A stretch of 36,626 bases of DNA from Nanobdellota archaeon (GCA_020430425.1 JAGQJW010000003.1:1-36626), one strand, 5' to 3'; positions 18,401 through 26,579 are shown, counted from the stretch's first letter. Notes: a model not told the origin generated them from the sequence alone. Made by a program: numbers and translations.

Positions 18401-19252
18401 GACTTCGAAAGGGAATTGTGAATTGATAAGGATGCCTTTTGGGTTGAGGAAGTAGACGCTGACATTGGAGTGTTCGATGTCAACGGTGATCTGATCCCCT
18501 TGTTCCTCATAGATAGATGGATCAAAACAGTCTGGCATGTTCGTCTTGATAAAAGCTTCCAGTTGTTCCTCGATGCTTGGGGGTTCAATGGAAGGATCGA
18601 CATTTGCAGGTCCTTGATGATAGTAATCGCAGGTTACATCACCGAAAAGAGTTGATCGGTAGTCTGCTGCGCTTTCTGGCGTGCATAAGAAAGGAAAGTT
18701 TGCATATCCTAGGTAACCGCTTTTCTCAAGATATTTTGATCCATCAAGTTTGAGACAACCGTGTTCTGAAAAGCTTTGGAATCGAGTCTGGAACTGGGTA
18801 AAAAAAAGTTCTGGAACGGGATATTGCCATCCTTCATTATTTTCTATTTGTACTTCAGTCAAGATATTCTGTGGATAATAGGAGAGGCAATAGTTTTGAG
18901 AGACGGGTTTGATAGCATAGCTGACATTATAGGTTTCCTGACCATCAAAATAAGAGAAATAGTCTTCTCCGAGAAAAAAATCACCTGTCGTAGGAGTTAA
19001 GCCACCTTGATAATCATAGAGCACACCACCTTGTTTTCCTAGAAGTCGAAGGCCCTGAGTACCTACTCGTTGAACACAGCTGGTGACGTATTGATTGAGG
19101 GAATGGGATTCTATGAATTCATTTACTGATTCTGCTGCTTGGGCCTGGAGCCGATCACTATAGCTGATTCTGCTGACGTAGAGCAGGCTACTTACCGTAA
19201 AAAGTAAAATCACCCCGATGATAACCATAAGGGTTATCTGACCCCTTTTCAT
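15440..19252 (-). CDS. Giant pilin-type-anchored surface protein, 1270 aa
   Basis: The N-terminus MKRGQITLMVIIGVILLF is a very short class III signal peptide (G4|Q5) with an anchor helix to about residue 26. It is followed by a conserved-looking segment NEFIESHSLNQYVTSC and GLRLLGKQGG (about 44-76). I associate this start with large hypothetical proteins of Woesearchaeota-like archaea. A cadherin/Ig-like beta domain (about 421-569; AVDPNDDQLTFSFSG to DEHGATDYQQVNVLV) is split by a cysteine-rich insert with two CC pairs. The C-terminal third (about 880-1270) is cysteine-rich, with CGGDTGC, DCTCGYGDPLC and DCCVEGSH. There is no C-terminal helix. It has its own leaderless-type promoter. A cell-attached fibre component is likely; the function is otherwise unknown. 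Confidence 0.88.
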   Translation of the reverse strand: MKRGQITLMVIIGVILLFTVSSLLYVSRISYSDRLQAQAAESVNEFIESHSLNQYVTSCVQRVGTQGLRLLGKQGGVLYDYQGGLTPTTGDFFLGEDYFSYFDGQETYNVSYAIKPVSQNYCLSYYPQNILTEVQIENNEGWQYPVPELFFTQFQTRFQSFSEHGCLKLDGSKYLEKSGYLGYANFPFLCTPESAADYRSTLFGDVTCDYYHQGPANVDPSIEPPSIEEQLEAFIKTNMPDCFDPSIYEEQGDQITVDIEHSNVSVYFLNPKGILINSQFPFEVALKGEKPIIEFVDFQQKINLNFLDTYNYLHDLFSKVMRDPFFHFQEDYKTLDSYKPSFEINLIKGSCEEGCSPYHFKLDDILSITDTNTDLSGEPYTFFVALKQEKPALDYINNPDQNYRFTPEDETDPVKINFLFYEGETMNIPVQAVDPNDDQLTFSFSGWKETEDTMVDVMCCADSDECTIQDYSECELSTKQYPTLDIACCQENYPAGCNKESVRDGTTACLLAEDAPPPQILSKSFTITNGMITYSLDQTDIGFHRFTINVTDEHGATDYQQVNVLVYDSPLAVLTPTNGFDDIPDTLASIEDIYTLEASESRASVFTSDQALSRYVYRVPLEDFELKTESETFTLPNETFTFKDILPKIFRKDTFYENLQEISILTEVSLQVEQDIQGRVVSSPEVIQEVTLYECLPHGFSNPGPATIFYPEAPLDFYNISPYDENGEPYYQTYTRNGVSSQEIFDLPHVCCQPQPQPINGAAITGGGIFADTDNLCYQNLNIQTCYPFSDPLKHIRELLGNPVIEDASRKILTPGDAGYVAAFGSNLYPTGDDPYRIRTVGGQQVLGDGINDIYTLELEQSCSGDRGNICSGNVDLQWDATDCEDFTLSNQYARCTGPGLPAAANTQEGYVDKSGYPYTYRYFGDAFPSTLGDFSCQGGDATYTYNISLSCNEFGYKQSFEKSVLKVSSSNTLGLNAQTALAIEKGYCAGPIPATIFGSTISAFRGRILPGPFACYATCGGDTGCEYQSINDCTCGYGDPLCNGIEAKNLLADDAAGFTCVGTTVCGSTCDIETNNDKAQCYCQLSSTTDGAKISSFSYDHFEGYFGDKGSSWDVNGIGDCCVEGSHLYAVSDFAITSASVCFDGSLQTSGRVFSTVEFGDNALLSYRGQVHYCSSSPRYCADPAFTIQTRLGHSFPPTQECLTLDPSTGDCFYEDEDESPCIVQPYNRDPILNSIVRGIGTGQYIEDAYNIGGTLGGYECTPVGWRVN

Positions 19253-19274
19253 GGAGTTGATTGAGTCTTGATTC

Positions 19275-19282
19275 TTTTTAAA
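19275..19282 (-). promoter_or_regulatory. TATA box for the 1270-aa surface gene (leaderless)
   Basis: The minus strand reads TTTAAAAA, centred 26.5 nt before the ATG at 19252, with no ribosome-binding site between them. That spacing puts the transcript start at the start codon. It lies only 11 nt past the stop codon of the MEMO1-like gene. Confidence 0.6.
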
Positions 19283-19293
19283 CCTTTACCTGC

Positions 19294-20157
19294 CTACCGG
19301 ATGACAAGAGCCGCGTAGCTTACGCTTGCCGTATAGGTATTGTTTAGGTCTCCAGAAAGATAGTATTGTTCCAGTTCAATCGGCCGATCACCAAAGAGCT
19401 TGAAGTACATCTGCAACGCTGCATATCCGGAGATGGGAATGACATTCTCTTTGACAATTTCAAAGAAGGTATCCTTATCATTAGTAGTGAGTGCTCCAAA
19501 GAGTTTCTTGTCTAGATCAACGATCTGTTCTTGGATGTTATCCGTAAAAGGGACGTACTTGAAGTCTCGCCCATAGCTGGTGAAGTTTGTGATGAAGATG
19601 AACGCCGCTTTCTTGTTCTGTTCAAGAAGCGTTTCTTTGATGTCAACTGCTAGTTCGTTGATTTCAGAATCGGTATTGAGGAGAAGAGGGATTATCTTGA
19701 TGCCTTCCATTCGTGATTTATTGATGAATTGCAGGAAGGGAAGCTGGACTTCAATGACTGATTCTTCTTGGTGCAGTTTGTCATTGAGAGCTAGATGTCC
19801 TTTCTCTACAATTGCTCGAAGAAGCGTTTGGTCGACCCGTGCCTCACCATAAGGTGTCTGGTGAGTCTCCATGGTTGCACCTGCTCCGGTTGAGTGCTGA
19901 GCCTGTCCGATAAGGAAATAGACATCTGGTTTTTCTGGCATCTCTGCAAGAGCCTTGTATGCCCAGCTTGCACAAGGTCCGCAAAGAGGAAGTGGTGCGT
20001 GGGGAACGATGATGCCTTTCAGGTCAGTATTGTTCTCTAGTTTTGAAGCGGGAAGGGCTCCAGGTCCTTTTTCGTGATGGAAAAGATCATCGAACTGTTT
20101 ATCTAATAAGGTGATTCCATTAGCGTAGTGTGATTTGTTAGCGATAGGCTGTCTCAT
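19294..20157 (-). CDS. MEMO1-like (AmmeMemoRadiSam system protein B family), 287 aa, degenerate metal site
   Basis: The length and motif order fit the MEMO1 / AmmeMemoRadiSam B family (LigB-dioxygenase fold): IIVPHAPL (H53), FLIGQAQHS (H88), EESVIEVQLPFL (about 132-142), FITNFTSYG (188-196) and PISGYAAL (241-248). The family metal pocket in human MEMO1 uses His49, His81, Asp189, His192 and Cys244. Here both early histidines remain, but the Asp and His of the SSDFxHxG motif are N191 and S194, and the Cys position reads S243. Metal binding and any catalysis may therefore be lost or changed. No AMMECR1 or radical-SAM partner is nearby. It sits between two giant surface-protein genes on the same strand, with its own leaderless-type promoter. 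Family call is good; the function is unknown. Confidence 0.85.
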   Translation of the reverse strand: MRQPIANKSHYANGITLLDKQFDDLFHHEKGPGALPASKLENNTDLKGIIVPHAPLPLCGPCASWAYKALAEMPEKPDVYFLIGQAQHSTGAGATMETHQTPYGEARVDQTLLRAIVEKGHLALNDKLHQEESVIEVQLPFLQFINKSRMEGIKIIPLLLNTDSEINELAVDIKETLLEQNKKAAFIFITNFTSYGRDFKYVPFTDNIQEQIVDLDKKLFGALTTNDKDTFFEIVKENVIPISGYAALQMYFKLFGDRPIELEQYYLSGDLNNTYTASVSYAALVIR

Positions 20158-20179
20158 ACAAAAATGACAGGGAGAACTA

Positions 20180-20189
20180 GTTTATATGT
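20180..20189 (-). promoter_or_regulatory. TATA box for the MEMO1-like gene (leaderless)
   Basis: The minus strand reads ACATATAAAC, centred about 27.5 nt before the ATG at 20157, with no SD sequence between. It starts 22 nt after the stop-codon end of the 1901-aa gene, so the MEMO1-like gene can be transcribed on its own. Confidence 0.6.
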
Positions 20190-20211
20190 CTTGCGAGAAC
20201 GTGCTTCTTAT

Positions 20212-23200
20212 TTAATAATCTACCACCTGACAGATGGTTGTCAGACAGGTTCCGTCAGCCGGATAGTTGTTGCAGTTATCTATATTAAGAGTTCCAGAGC
20301 AGAAAAAATTTCCATAGATAGAATAAGAAGGGGTACAGCCAAAGCCAGCACAGTAGTAAATGCTAAGATCTGAACAAGTAATTGCGGTTGAACTCAATGG
20401 TTCACAGCAATTGTTTTCTGCATTGAATTTTGTATCATCACAATCATCTGAATTATCAACGATGGCTTCACTGGTTGAACAGGAAACAGGATGATTCTCG
20501 GAGCCAAAGCCATCACCATCGGCATCTATATAATAATTGTTTAAGTCAAATTGTTCATCAATATTGGAGTTACAATTGTTATCTACACCATCGCAGAGTT
20601 CTGTTGCGCCGGGATTAATCTCAGGATTACCATCGTTGCAGTCATTTCCTAAAGCGACGTAGCCTTCAGGCTGATCTATTTGTGTGAGTGTGACAGAAGT
20701 ATTTCCATAGCCATCAGCATCCCCATCATAGAACCAGATGATTTCTGTCTTGCATGCTTCAGTGCAGCCATCACCAGAATTTAAGTTTCCATCATCACAC
20801 TCTTCTCCTGCTCTTACTTGAAGTATTCCATCACCACATTGTGCAGCAATACAGTCATTGCTACAGAGGTCTGAGTTGATTCTGTTTCCATCATCACACT
20901 CTTCCCCATTGAGTGTTCTACCATCTCCACAGTAGTTGCAGTTGGTATAATCTATTTCACCACTATTGCAGGAGACTTCGTGAGTGCTGTTCCTGGAAGA
21001 ATAGTTTCTCGGATCCCATTCGCCGCAAGTGGTTGAAGGGTTGTTTACTCCATCTGCAGTCACATCTCTGAAGAGGATTTCACTACCCGCATAATCGCAA
21101 TCTTCTCCTAGATCAATAACACCATCATTGAGTGTCGCGGTGATAGGATTACCCACGTCATAATTCAGGTCCAGTCGAAGAGCTGCAGTAAAATATCTCC
21201 AATCAAAATCATCAACAGTATCTCGTGCTTGGTCCACAGGGAATTGGACAAGTTGCAGATTTTCTCCTTTCTGATAATTGAGATTGTTCACTCCTCCGAA
21301 ATATCTGCTGGTAAGCGGAAGTACGTCCGTGTAGAGATTAGTGAACTCTGCGATCACCCATTCTTCACCAGTACTGTCAATATTTTCTATATATCCTGTC
21401 AGTTCTTTTTTGACACCGGTATTCTGTTCTCCTTGGATAACAAGCTGAAGGATATCTAGATTCTTATCGCTTGCTTCACCAAGAAGTGAAGGGAGTCGTT
21501 GATCCGGTGCTGCTTTTTCAGTAGTGAACCAGTTTGTGAAGATGTTGAGGAATTCGTAGATAAGTTGCTGGACATAGGTCCTTACTTCAGTCTGGCCCTC
21601 ATCGAAGAAACCATTGAAATCATTGATGTCACTGACTTGGGAGATGAGTAGTAGATGATAGTTTTCATTGAGTGCTATGTGGATCAGTGAGCCGTCTTTA
21701 GTAGTGTCTTGTGGTTGGCAGAGAACAAAGAAATCATCGGTGGCTGCAGTTGTAGTGTCACAGGCGTGGGTGAATGCATCGATTGCTCCAGGAGTATTAT
21801 CTATCACATTCACGAAAGAAAGATAGCTCGCATAGTTTGCAAGGAATTCTTGAGTTGAGGAGTCTCCTGAAATGCTAAAGCCGACAAGAGTCTTTGTCAT
21901 TTCTTCTTCACCTGTTCTTGCCGCGCAGAAGATGTCAACAGAAGAGTCATCGAATTCTGTTGGAACGCTTGCGATTCCTTCTGGAGAGACTTGAGTAATA
22001 TCATCGCAGTGGAGTGCATAAGAGTCATCGATACTGATAATTTCATACATCTTTGAGGCCAACATCTTTGTAATGATAGTCTTTCCAAGGCCGTTTAGAG
22101 AGATCTCCCAGGAGTATTCTTCTGGATCACTTGAAGTCTGGAAGCACTCTCGATCTCCATTGGTGAAACCGATTCCTTCTCCATCAGGTATGGCAATTGG
22201 ACTAACCTCACCACAGCAACGTGCTTCCGGAGAGAGATCATATTCTCCGATACTGTAAAGGTAAGGATTCATGTATGCTTGACTCGGATCTGCCGTCTCA
22301 TTCAAGAAGAGATAGTCATATCCTCTTCGTTCACAGGCGAGACCAAGAGAATAGTCCCAATACGCTCGTCCTACTTCATCGAGGGTACATTCGTAGTCAC
22401 CAACGGAGTCGCCTGGTGTGAGGATTTGTTCAGTTGGAATGAGTAAATTTCCGGTGATTCCCCCATAATCTATCCCAATAGTGGTATACTTCAGGCTCTC
22501 TTTGTCAGGACTGCATTGGTAGAATGCTTTGTTAAAGAAAAGAAGATCATCATAAGAAGAGTCTTTAAGAGCAGAGCTTACCACTGTATTTTCTGAAATT
22601 TTCTTTCCTTCAAAACAGCCAGCTTGGGTGTCTGCATAGTACTCTGGCTCTCCTGCTTGTGAATCATCACCACAGCAGAGATTTCCTGTCCAGCCAAAAC
22701 TATTGCTGGCATCACAGGCGTCCTTGTAGGGCTCGCTTCCAAGAGCTGATCCTAAATCCAGAAAACCAGTGTTATCATTTGGACCATCAAGATTATTCAC
22801 CCATTGACCTACGTTTCCTGCACAGTAATAATCAGTTCCATCTCCCTTGGTCAAGTAGATTCTATCTAGTGCGAGGTACATAGAACTTGCGTCATTAGTG
22901 GTATCTACAGTGATTCTTGTTACCTGCGAAAGAAGTGATGAAGAGATTCCAGCCAAGGGGATCTTAAGGTGATGATAGGTGCCAGCAGCATCTCCATTGG
23001 TGATAACTCTGTCAAAGTCTGCTGAAAAGAGGAAGGTTGCTCCGTTGTAGAATTTGATTGAGCCAAACTCATTAACATTATAAAAGACATCCATCTCTAC
23101 CGATTCAAAACCTCTCCAGTCAAGCCGGTTTCTCTCCTGTGCTGCACTCAAATCAAAATTTGCTGGTGATCCTCTTTTGAGTATCTGCTTATTCTTATCG

Positions 23201-25917
23201 TCGATAAGCGCTCCTGTCGCGTCATCATAGCTATTCCAATCAAGGATAAGATAGTTTGATGCTCCTGGTGTGACATAGGTTCCTGCGTCTGCTGATCCTA
23301 TCTTGTAGGCCTCGTCTCGAGAGTTATAGCAAGAGTCATCATTTCCTATGTCGCCGCAACATTCAACAAATCGATTCTCCTGACCAAAGGAAGCTGTGCA
23401 TAAGAACTGCTCTGAGTTATCGATCGCTTCTCGTGATTGTGCGTAGGTCACTTCCCAAGTTCCTCCAAGACAGCATCGGCTATTGTTTCCTGAAGGGGAA
23501 AGACAGTAGAATGAATCAAGATTTTCTTCTGGCTCGGTTATCCAATCACCTGAAAGTTCTTTACAGATTTCTTCATCTATTTGAGTATTGATGGACGGTT
23601 TTGTTTCGCAGAAATTTCCTTGATAAGTGGCATCAGAGGTGACACAGCAGATGGAGTTGCTTGCAGGATTGGATATAAGATCTCCGTTGGATCGAACATA
23701 CGTTCCTGTTGTACAAAACTCTTTGGAGAGATCGCAACTTTCTCCGTAGAATGAGTTATCGATCAAATTGAAGTCTTCACAAGGGGTATTCGAACTATAG
23801 CTGATAGGAAGACAAGTATCGCCATCACACAGGGTGCTCGTGCTTATGAACTCATCCAAAGTCGCGACATAGTTATTGCAGACTTGTTCACTATAGATGA
23901 GCATGCATGCTTCATCAACGAAAGTTGAAGTGAGTTGGCTATCAGAAAGGACATCAAGGAGTTTCACAGCATCATTATCTGCGTAGCAGTATTTGAGGCA
24001 GCCGGTGTCGCTCCAGAAGTTTTCTTGAGAGATGGCTTTTGATTCACTAGAACAAGTAAATGCTTCTTGTCCTTCACTTTCTCTAAAAAGAATCTCTCCC
24101 GAATAGCCTAGAACTCTTTCGAACATTCCATCGCTCGCCAAGATATTGAGTGCTCCGACACAGGTGTTTGGATCGGCTGTTGCAGGTGGTGGAGGATATT
24201 CTCCTGTTGAAAGATAATGGTCTCCTTCAGTCCTATCATCTGGACTGCAGACATACCAATTGTCGCTGTTGCTGAGATAATCGGTTCCCTCGTCAGAGTG
24301 TATGATATACTCTTCACTGGACGCGCTTCTCCAGATAAATTCTGCACCATCACTTCTTCCTTGTGAAAGCTGACCACTCTTATCATCTTGTAAGCAAATG
24401 AGATCACTTTCAGAGATGTATCCATAATCAGATGGAGTGTAACTCTGACAATAAAGAGAGTCACAGCTTGATGAGCAGTCTGGAGCAAAGGTGCCTGTGC
24501 ACAGAGGAGTGTCAGAAGGAGCACAATCCGCATAGGCATTGCATTCATCAGGATTGAGATCAGCACAGGAGACTCCCGTATTTGCTGTTGAGAGAAGACC
24601 GCTGATGCAAGAAGAGCCATAGAGAGTGAATGTCTGACAACCGCTTGGTGCTGATGAGCTACAGGCTCCAGTTGCGGTCTCATAATCTTTACAGTTGTAG
24701 GTTATAACTGTGCAAGCTGTTTCAAAATAAGTGCAGCCTGCGCCAGTACATTCTGATCTTGAGTCTGAAAAGGAGTCGCAAGAAATGCTTTTTTCGCTGC
24801 AGCCAAAATCATCCCCACAACAGCCATCACTTCCGTCCGTTGCAGTATAATCAGTAGCTAAGGAAGGGCTGAATGATCCTCCGACCGCTCCACACCACCC
24901 TGCAGGACTCTGCCATTGTCCTTTACCAGTATCTAGTTGAACACAGATTCTTCCATCAGAAGTTGCTGCCCCGAAATCAGCAGCAGCATAACCACAACAG
25001 ATTCCCGTTTCTGGATCATACTCTCCAAATTCTGAACACCAAGTTTGCGAATTTGCATAGTCTGGATAGTTGCTTTTGAGTTCACTTGGAGTCATTAAAC
25101 GATAAGTGATAGCAAAGTCATCTGCCTTTAACTTTCCATTTGAATTCCAAACATCATAGATCCAGTTGTTATCAAAAGCGACTTCCCAGAATGCCTTTTC
25201 TCCTTTTCCATCCTTATCATCCCTATCATCCAGAGAGATTCCACCCATGAGATAATAGATTCCTGGCTGAAGCGTCAGGGTTGCTGATGCAGTTTGACTT
25301 CCTGTTCTTTCATTGTCTTCTGATTCCCATAGGTCATGAACATAAATATAGGAGTTGCTTACGATATTTGTTGAAGAGACTATATCTCCGAACTGGTTTG
25401 AAGGTAAGGATTGGTTGTGATCGAAATCCCAAGCATAATACAGTTGAAGGTGTGAGAACGCATCCACATTGTGACTTGAGAATATTCTTACTTTGCTTGA
25501 GAGTGTGACCGTTGAGATTGGTTCAAAAACATAAAGAAAACCTCCAAATGCCTGAGAGCCGACTCCCCAGTCTTCCGTTCTTGCATAGATTCCTATTCCT
25601 TCGTTGCTTACAGGATATGCACATTGGAGTCCTGAAAATGAATTGAAGTAGTTTGGAAGTTGTGATTGGAATTTTGTTGAAGTGTCTGTGGCTGTGCTCG
25701 TTTCTTGTCCATTAAACCCAGAGAGTTTTGTAAGATAGTTTCCATCATTTCGAACATTTCCTATCTGAAACGTGAAGAGATTACTAGCACTACAGGTAAC
25801 ATTTCCCTGAAGCTCATTTGATGCAGCACTTGCTGATCCCATCAGCAAGCCTAGCACTACTAGAACAAGAAGTATCCGTGTCAGTTGTAGCTTGCTTTTG
25901 TGCCCCACTCTTTTCAC
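20212..25917 (-). CDS. Giant secreted cysteine-rich multidomain protein, 1901 aa
   Basis: A GTG start gives a Sec signal peptide (about 1-32, ending GSASA). The N-terminal third has an envelope-type beta domain and many CC-containing knots (CCGYAAADFG, GCCGDDFGC, CCGDIGNDDSC). A jelly-roll, carbohydrate-binding-like domain lies at about 885-1022 (WRGFESVEMDVFY ... YLALDRIYL). Near the C-terminus are two CGDGxxxxGEECDDGN repeats (about 1650-1720, DUF4215/Myxococcus-type) and a MopE-type metal-binding motif DGDADGYGN ... GATELCDGVDNNC (about 1726-1770) with a partial second unit DADGDGFGS. A last cysteine-rich stretch runs from about 1852. There is no membrane helix. It is monocistronic with its own promoter. 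A calcium-binding, disulfide-stabilised adhesin or sheath protein is the inferred role. Confidence 0.88.
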   Translation of the reverse strand: MKRVGHKSKLQLTRILLVLVVLGLLMGSASAASNELQGNVTCSASNLFTFQIGNVRNDGNYLTKLSGFNGQETSTATDTSTKFQSQLPNYFNSFSGLQCAYPVSNEGIGIYARTEDWGVGSQAFGGFLYVFEPISTVTLSSKVRIFSSHNVDAFSHLQLYYAWDFDHNQSLPSNQFGDIVSSTNIVSNSYIYVHDLWESEDNERTGSQTASATLTLQPGIYYLMGGISLDDRDDKDGKGEKAFWEVAFDNNWIYDVWNSNGKLKADDFAITYRLMTPSELKSNYPDYANSQTWCSEFGEYDPETGICCGYAAADFGAATSDGRICVQLDTGKGQWQSPAGWCGAVGGSFSPSLATDYTATDGSDGCCGDDFGCSEKSISCDSFSDSRSECTGAGCTYFETACTVITYNCKDYETATGACSSSAPSGCQTFTLYGSSCISGLLSTANTGVSCADLNPDECNAYADCAPSDTPLCTGTFAPDCSSSCDSLYCQSYTPSDYGYISESDLICLQDDKSGQLSQGRSDGAEFIWRSASSEEYIIHSDEGTDYLSNSDNWYVCSPDDRTEGDHYLSTGEYPPPPATADPNTCVGALNILASDGMFERVLGYSGEILFRESEGQEAFTCSSESKAISQENFWSDTGCLKYCYADNDAVKLLDVLSDSQLTSTFVDEACMLIYSEQVCNNYVATLDEFISTSTLCDGDTCLPISYSSNTPCEDFNLIDNSFYGESCDLSKEFCTTGTYVRSNGDLISNPASNSICCVTSDATYQGNFCETKPSINTQIDEEICKELSGDWITEPEENLDSFYCLSPSGNNSRCCLGGTWEVTYAQSREAIDNSEQFLCTASFGQENRFVECCGDIGNDDSCYNSRDEAYKIGSADAGTYVTPGASNYLILDWNSYDDATGALIDDKNKQILKRGSPANFDLSAAQERNRLDWRGFESVEMDVFYNVNEFGSIKFYNGATFLFSADFDRVITNGDAAGTYHHLKIPLAGISSSLLSQVTRITVDTTNDASSMYLALDRIYLTKGDGTDYYCAGNVGQWVNNLDGPNDNTGFLDLGSALGSEPYKDACDASNSFGWTGNLCCGDDSQAGEPEYYADTQAGCFEGKKISENTVVSSALKDSSYDDLLFFNKAFYQCSPDKESLKYTTIGIDYGGITGNLLIPTEQILTPGDSVGDYECTLDEVGRAYWDYSLGLACERRGYDYLFLNETADPSQAYMNPYLYSIGEYDLSPEARCCGEVSPIAIPDGEGIGFTNGDRECFQTSSDPEEYSWEISLNGLGKTIITKMLASKMYEIISIDDSYALHCDDITQVSPEGIASVPTEFDDSSVDIFCAARTGEEEMTKTLVGFSISGDSSTQEFLANYASYLSFVNVIDNTPGAIDAFTHACDTTTAATDDFFVLCQPQDTTKDGSLIHIALNENYHLLLISQVSDINDFNGFFDEGQTEVRTYVQQLIYEFLNIFTNWFTTEKAAPDQRLPSLLGEASDKNLDILQLVIQGEQNTGVKKELTGYIENIDSTGEEWVIAEFTNLYTDVLPLTSRYFGGVNNLNYQKGENLQLVQFPVDQARDTVDDFDWRYFTAALRLDLNYDVGNPITATLNDGVIDLGEDCDYAGSEILFRDVTADGVNNPSTTCGEWDPRNYSSRNSTHEVSCNSGEIDYTNCNYCGDGRTLNGEECDDGNRINSDLCSNDCIAAQCGDGILQVRAGEECDDGNLNSGDGCTEACKTEIIWFYDGDADGYGNTSVTLTQIDQPEGYVALGNDCNDGNPEINPGATELCDGVDNNCNSNIDEQFDLNNYYIDADGDGFGSENHPVSCSTSEAIVDNSDDCDDTKFNAENNCCEPLSSTAITCSDLSIYYCAGFGCTPSYSIYGNFFCSGTLNIDNCNNYPADGTCLTTICQVVDY

Positions 25918-25939
25918 ACACCCAAAAATACCTTAATGA

Positions 25940-25972
25940 TATTTAAAGAACTCTCGTTTGTAGTTATATAAA
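25940..25972 (-). promoter_or_regulatory. Two TATA boxes upstream of the 1901-aa gene
   Basis: The proximal box TTTAAATA (25940-25947) is centred 26.5 nt before the GTG at 25917, giving a leaderless transcript. The distal box TTTATATA (25965-25972) would start transcription near 25942 and give a leader of about 25 nt without a good SD. The 83-nt gap from the rnp3 stop to this gene holds nothing else obvious. Confidence 0.55.
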
Positions 25973-26000
25973 GGTTTTGTTAGTACTTGCCTTTAGTATT

Positions 26001-26522
26001 TCAAGAGAAGAGTGCTCGCTTCATTGCAGAGATATCTTTTGCGTGTCTCATAGCAGAGGCCTCATCTGCAAGACTGACCAATTCAAAGGGAACTCCATAT
26101 TTTTTGCACAGCTGTGCATTCTGTTTCATCCGACCAAGAATAAGAGATATTCGTTCTTCTGGTTGTTTTCGAAGCTTTGAGAGATTAAAGAGAATGATAA
26201 CTCCTTTCTGTTTACACTCTTTGAGCATGACGTGATTCAGGCCGCTTCGTCGTTGATGCACAAAATCCTTCTCTTCATCGAATTCATTGTCTACAAGAAA
26301 ATGTGCGTTCTTTGGAACTTGTGTTAAACTAGTGCCTAACACGATGTGGAGGTCATTTCCCTTTTGATTGACTAAAGCAGTCAAAAGAGAGAGTTTTTCA
26401 TCTTTTGGGGTCTGTTTTGGCTTTTTTTTGTAGATAAGAATAAGTTCTTCATAGCCAAAAGTCTTGGCCTGATCGAGAAAAGGTGCTTCTTTTCCTTCAT
26501 CCACATAGACAAAATCTCTCAT
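26001..26522 (-). CDS. rnp3: RNase P protein component 3 (p30 family), 173 aa
   Basis: RNase P p30 (Rpp30) proteins bind the RNase P RNA and help tRNA 5' processing. The C-terminal half shows the family pattern: a segment like RRSGLNHVMLKECKQKG, a hydrophobic strand VIILFNLSKL, ERISLILGRMKQNAQLCKKYGVPFELVSLA, and a terminal MRHAKDISAMKRAL. The fold is a small TIM-barrel. At 173 residues it is shorter than typical euryarchaeal proteins of about 210, with compact loops, as often seen in reduced genomes. The ATG at 26522 lies about 27 nt from the centre of a palindromic TATA box shared with the divergent rluB-like gene, so a leaderless mRNA is expected. Confidence 0.8.
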   Translation of the reverse strand: MRDFVYVDEGKEAPFLDQAKTFGYEELILIYKKKPKQTPKDEKLSLLTALVNQKGNDLHIVLGTSLTQVPKNAHFLVDNEFDEEKDFVHQRRSGLNHVMLKECKQKGVIILFNLSKLRKQPEERISLILGRMKQNAQLCKKYGVPFELVSLADEASAMRHAKDISAMKRALFS

Positions 26523-26543
26523 AAGAGAGAAGAAATACCTTCT

Positions 26544-26557
26544 TCTTTATAAATAAA
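26544..26557. promoter_or_regulatory. Shared palindromic TATA box, divergent promoter
   Basis: TTTATAAA (26546-26553) is its own reverse complement. It is the only clear TATA element in the 57-nt gap between divergent genes. Its centre lies about 27 nt from the rnp3 ATG (26522) and about 29 nt from the ATG at 26580. One box can therefore explain both transcripts, each with almost no leader. Neither gene shows a ribosome-binding site. Confidence 0.6.
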
Positions 26558-26579
26558 CTACTCTTCTCACCTGTACAAC

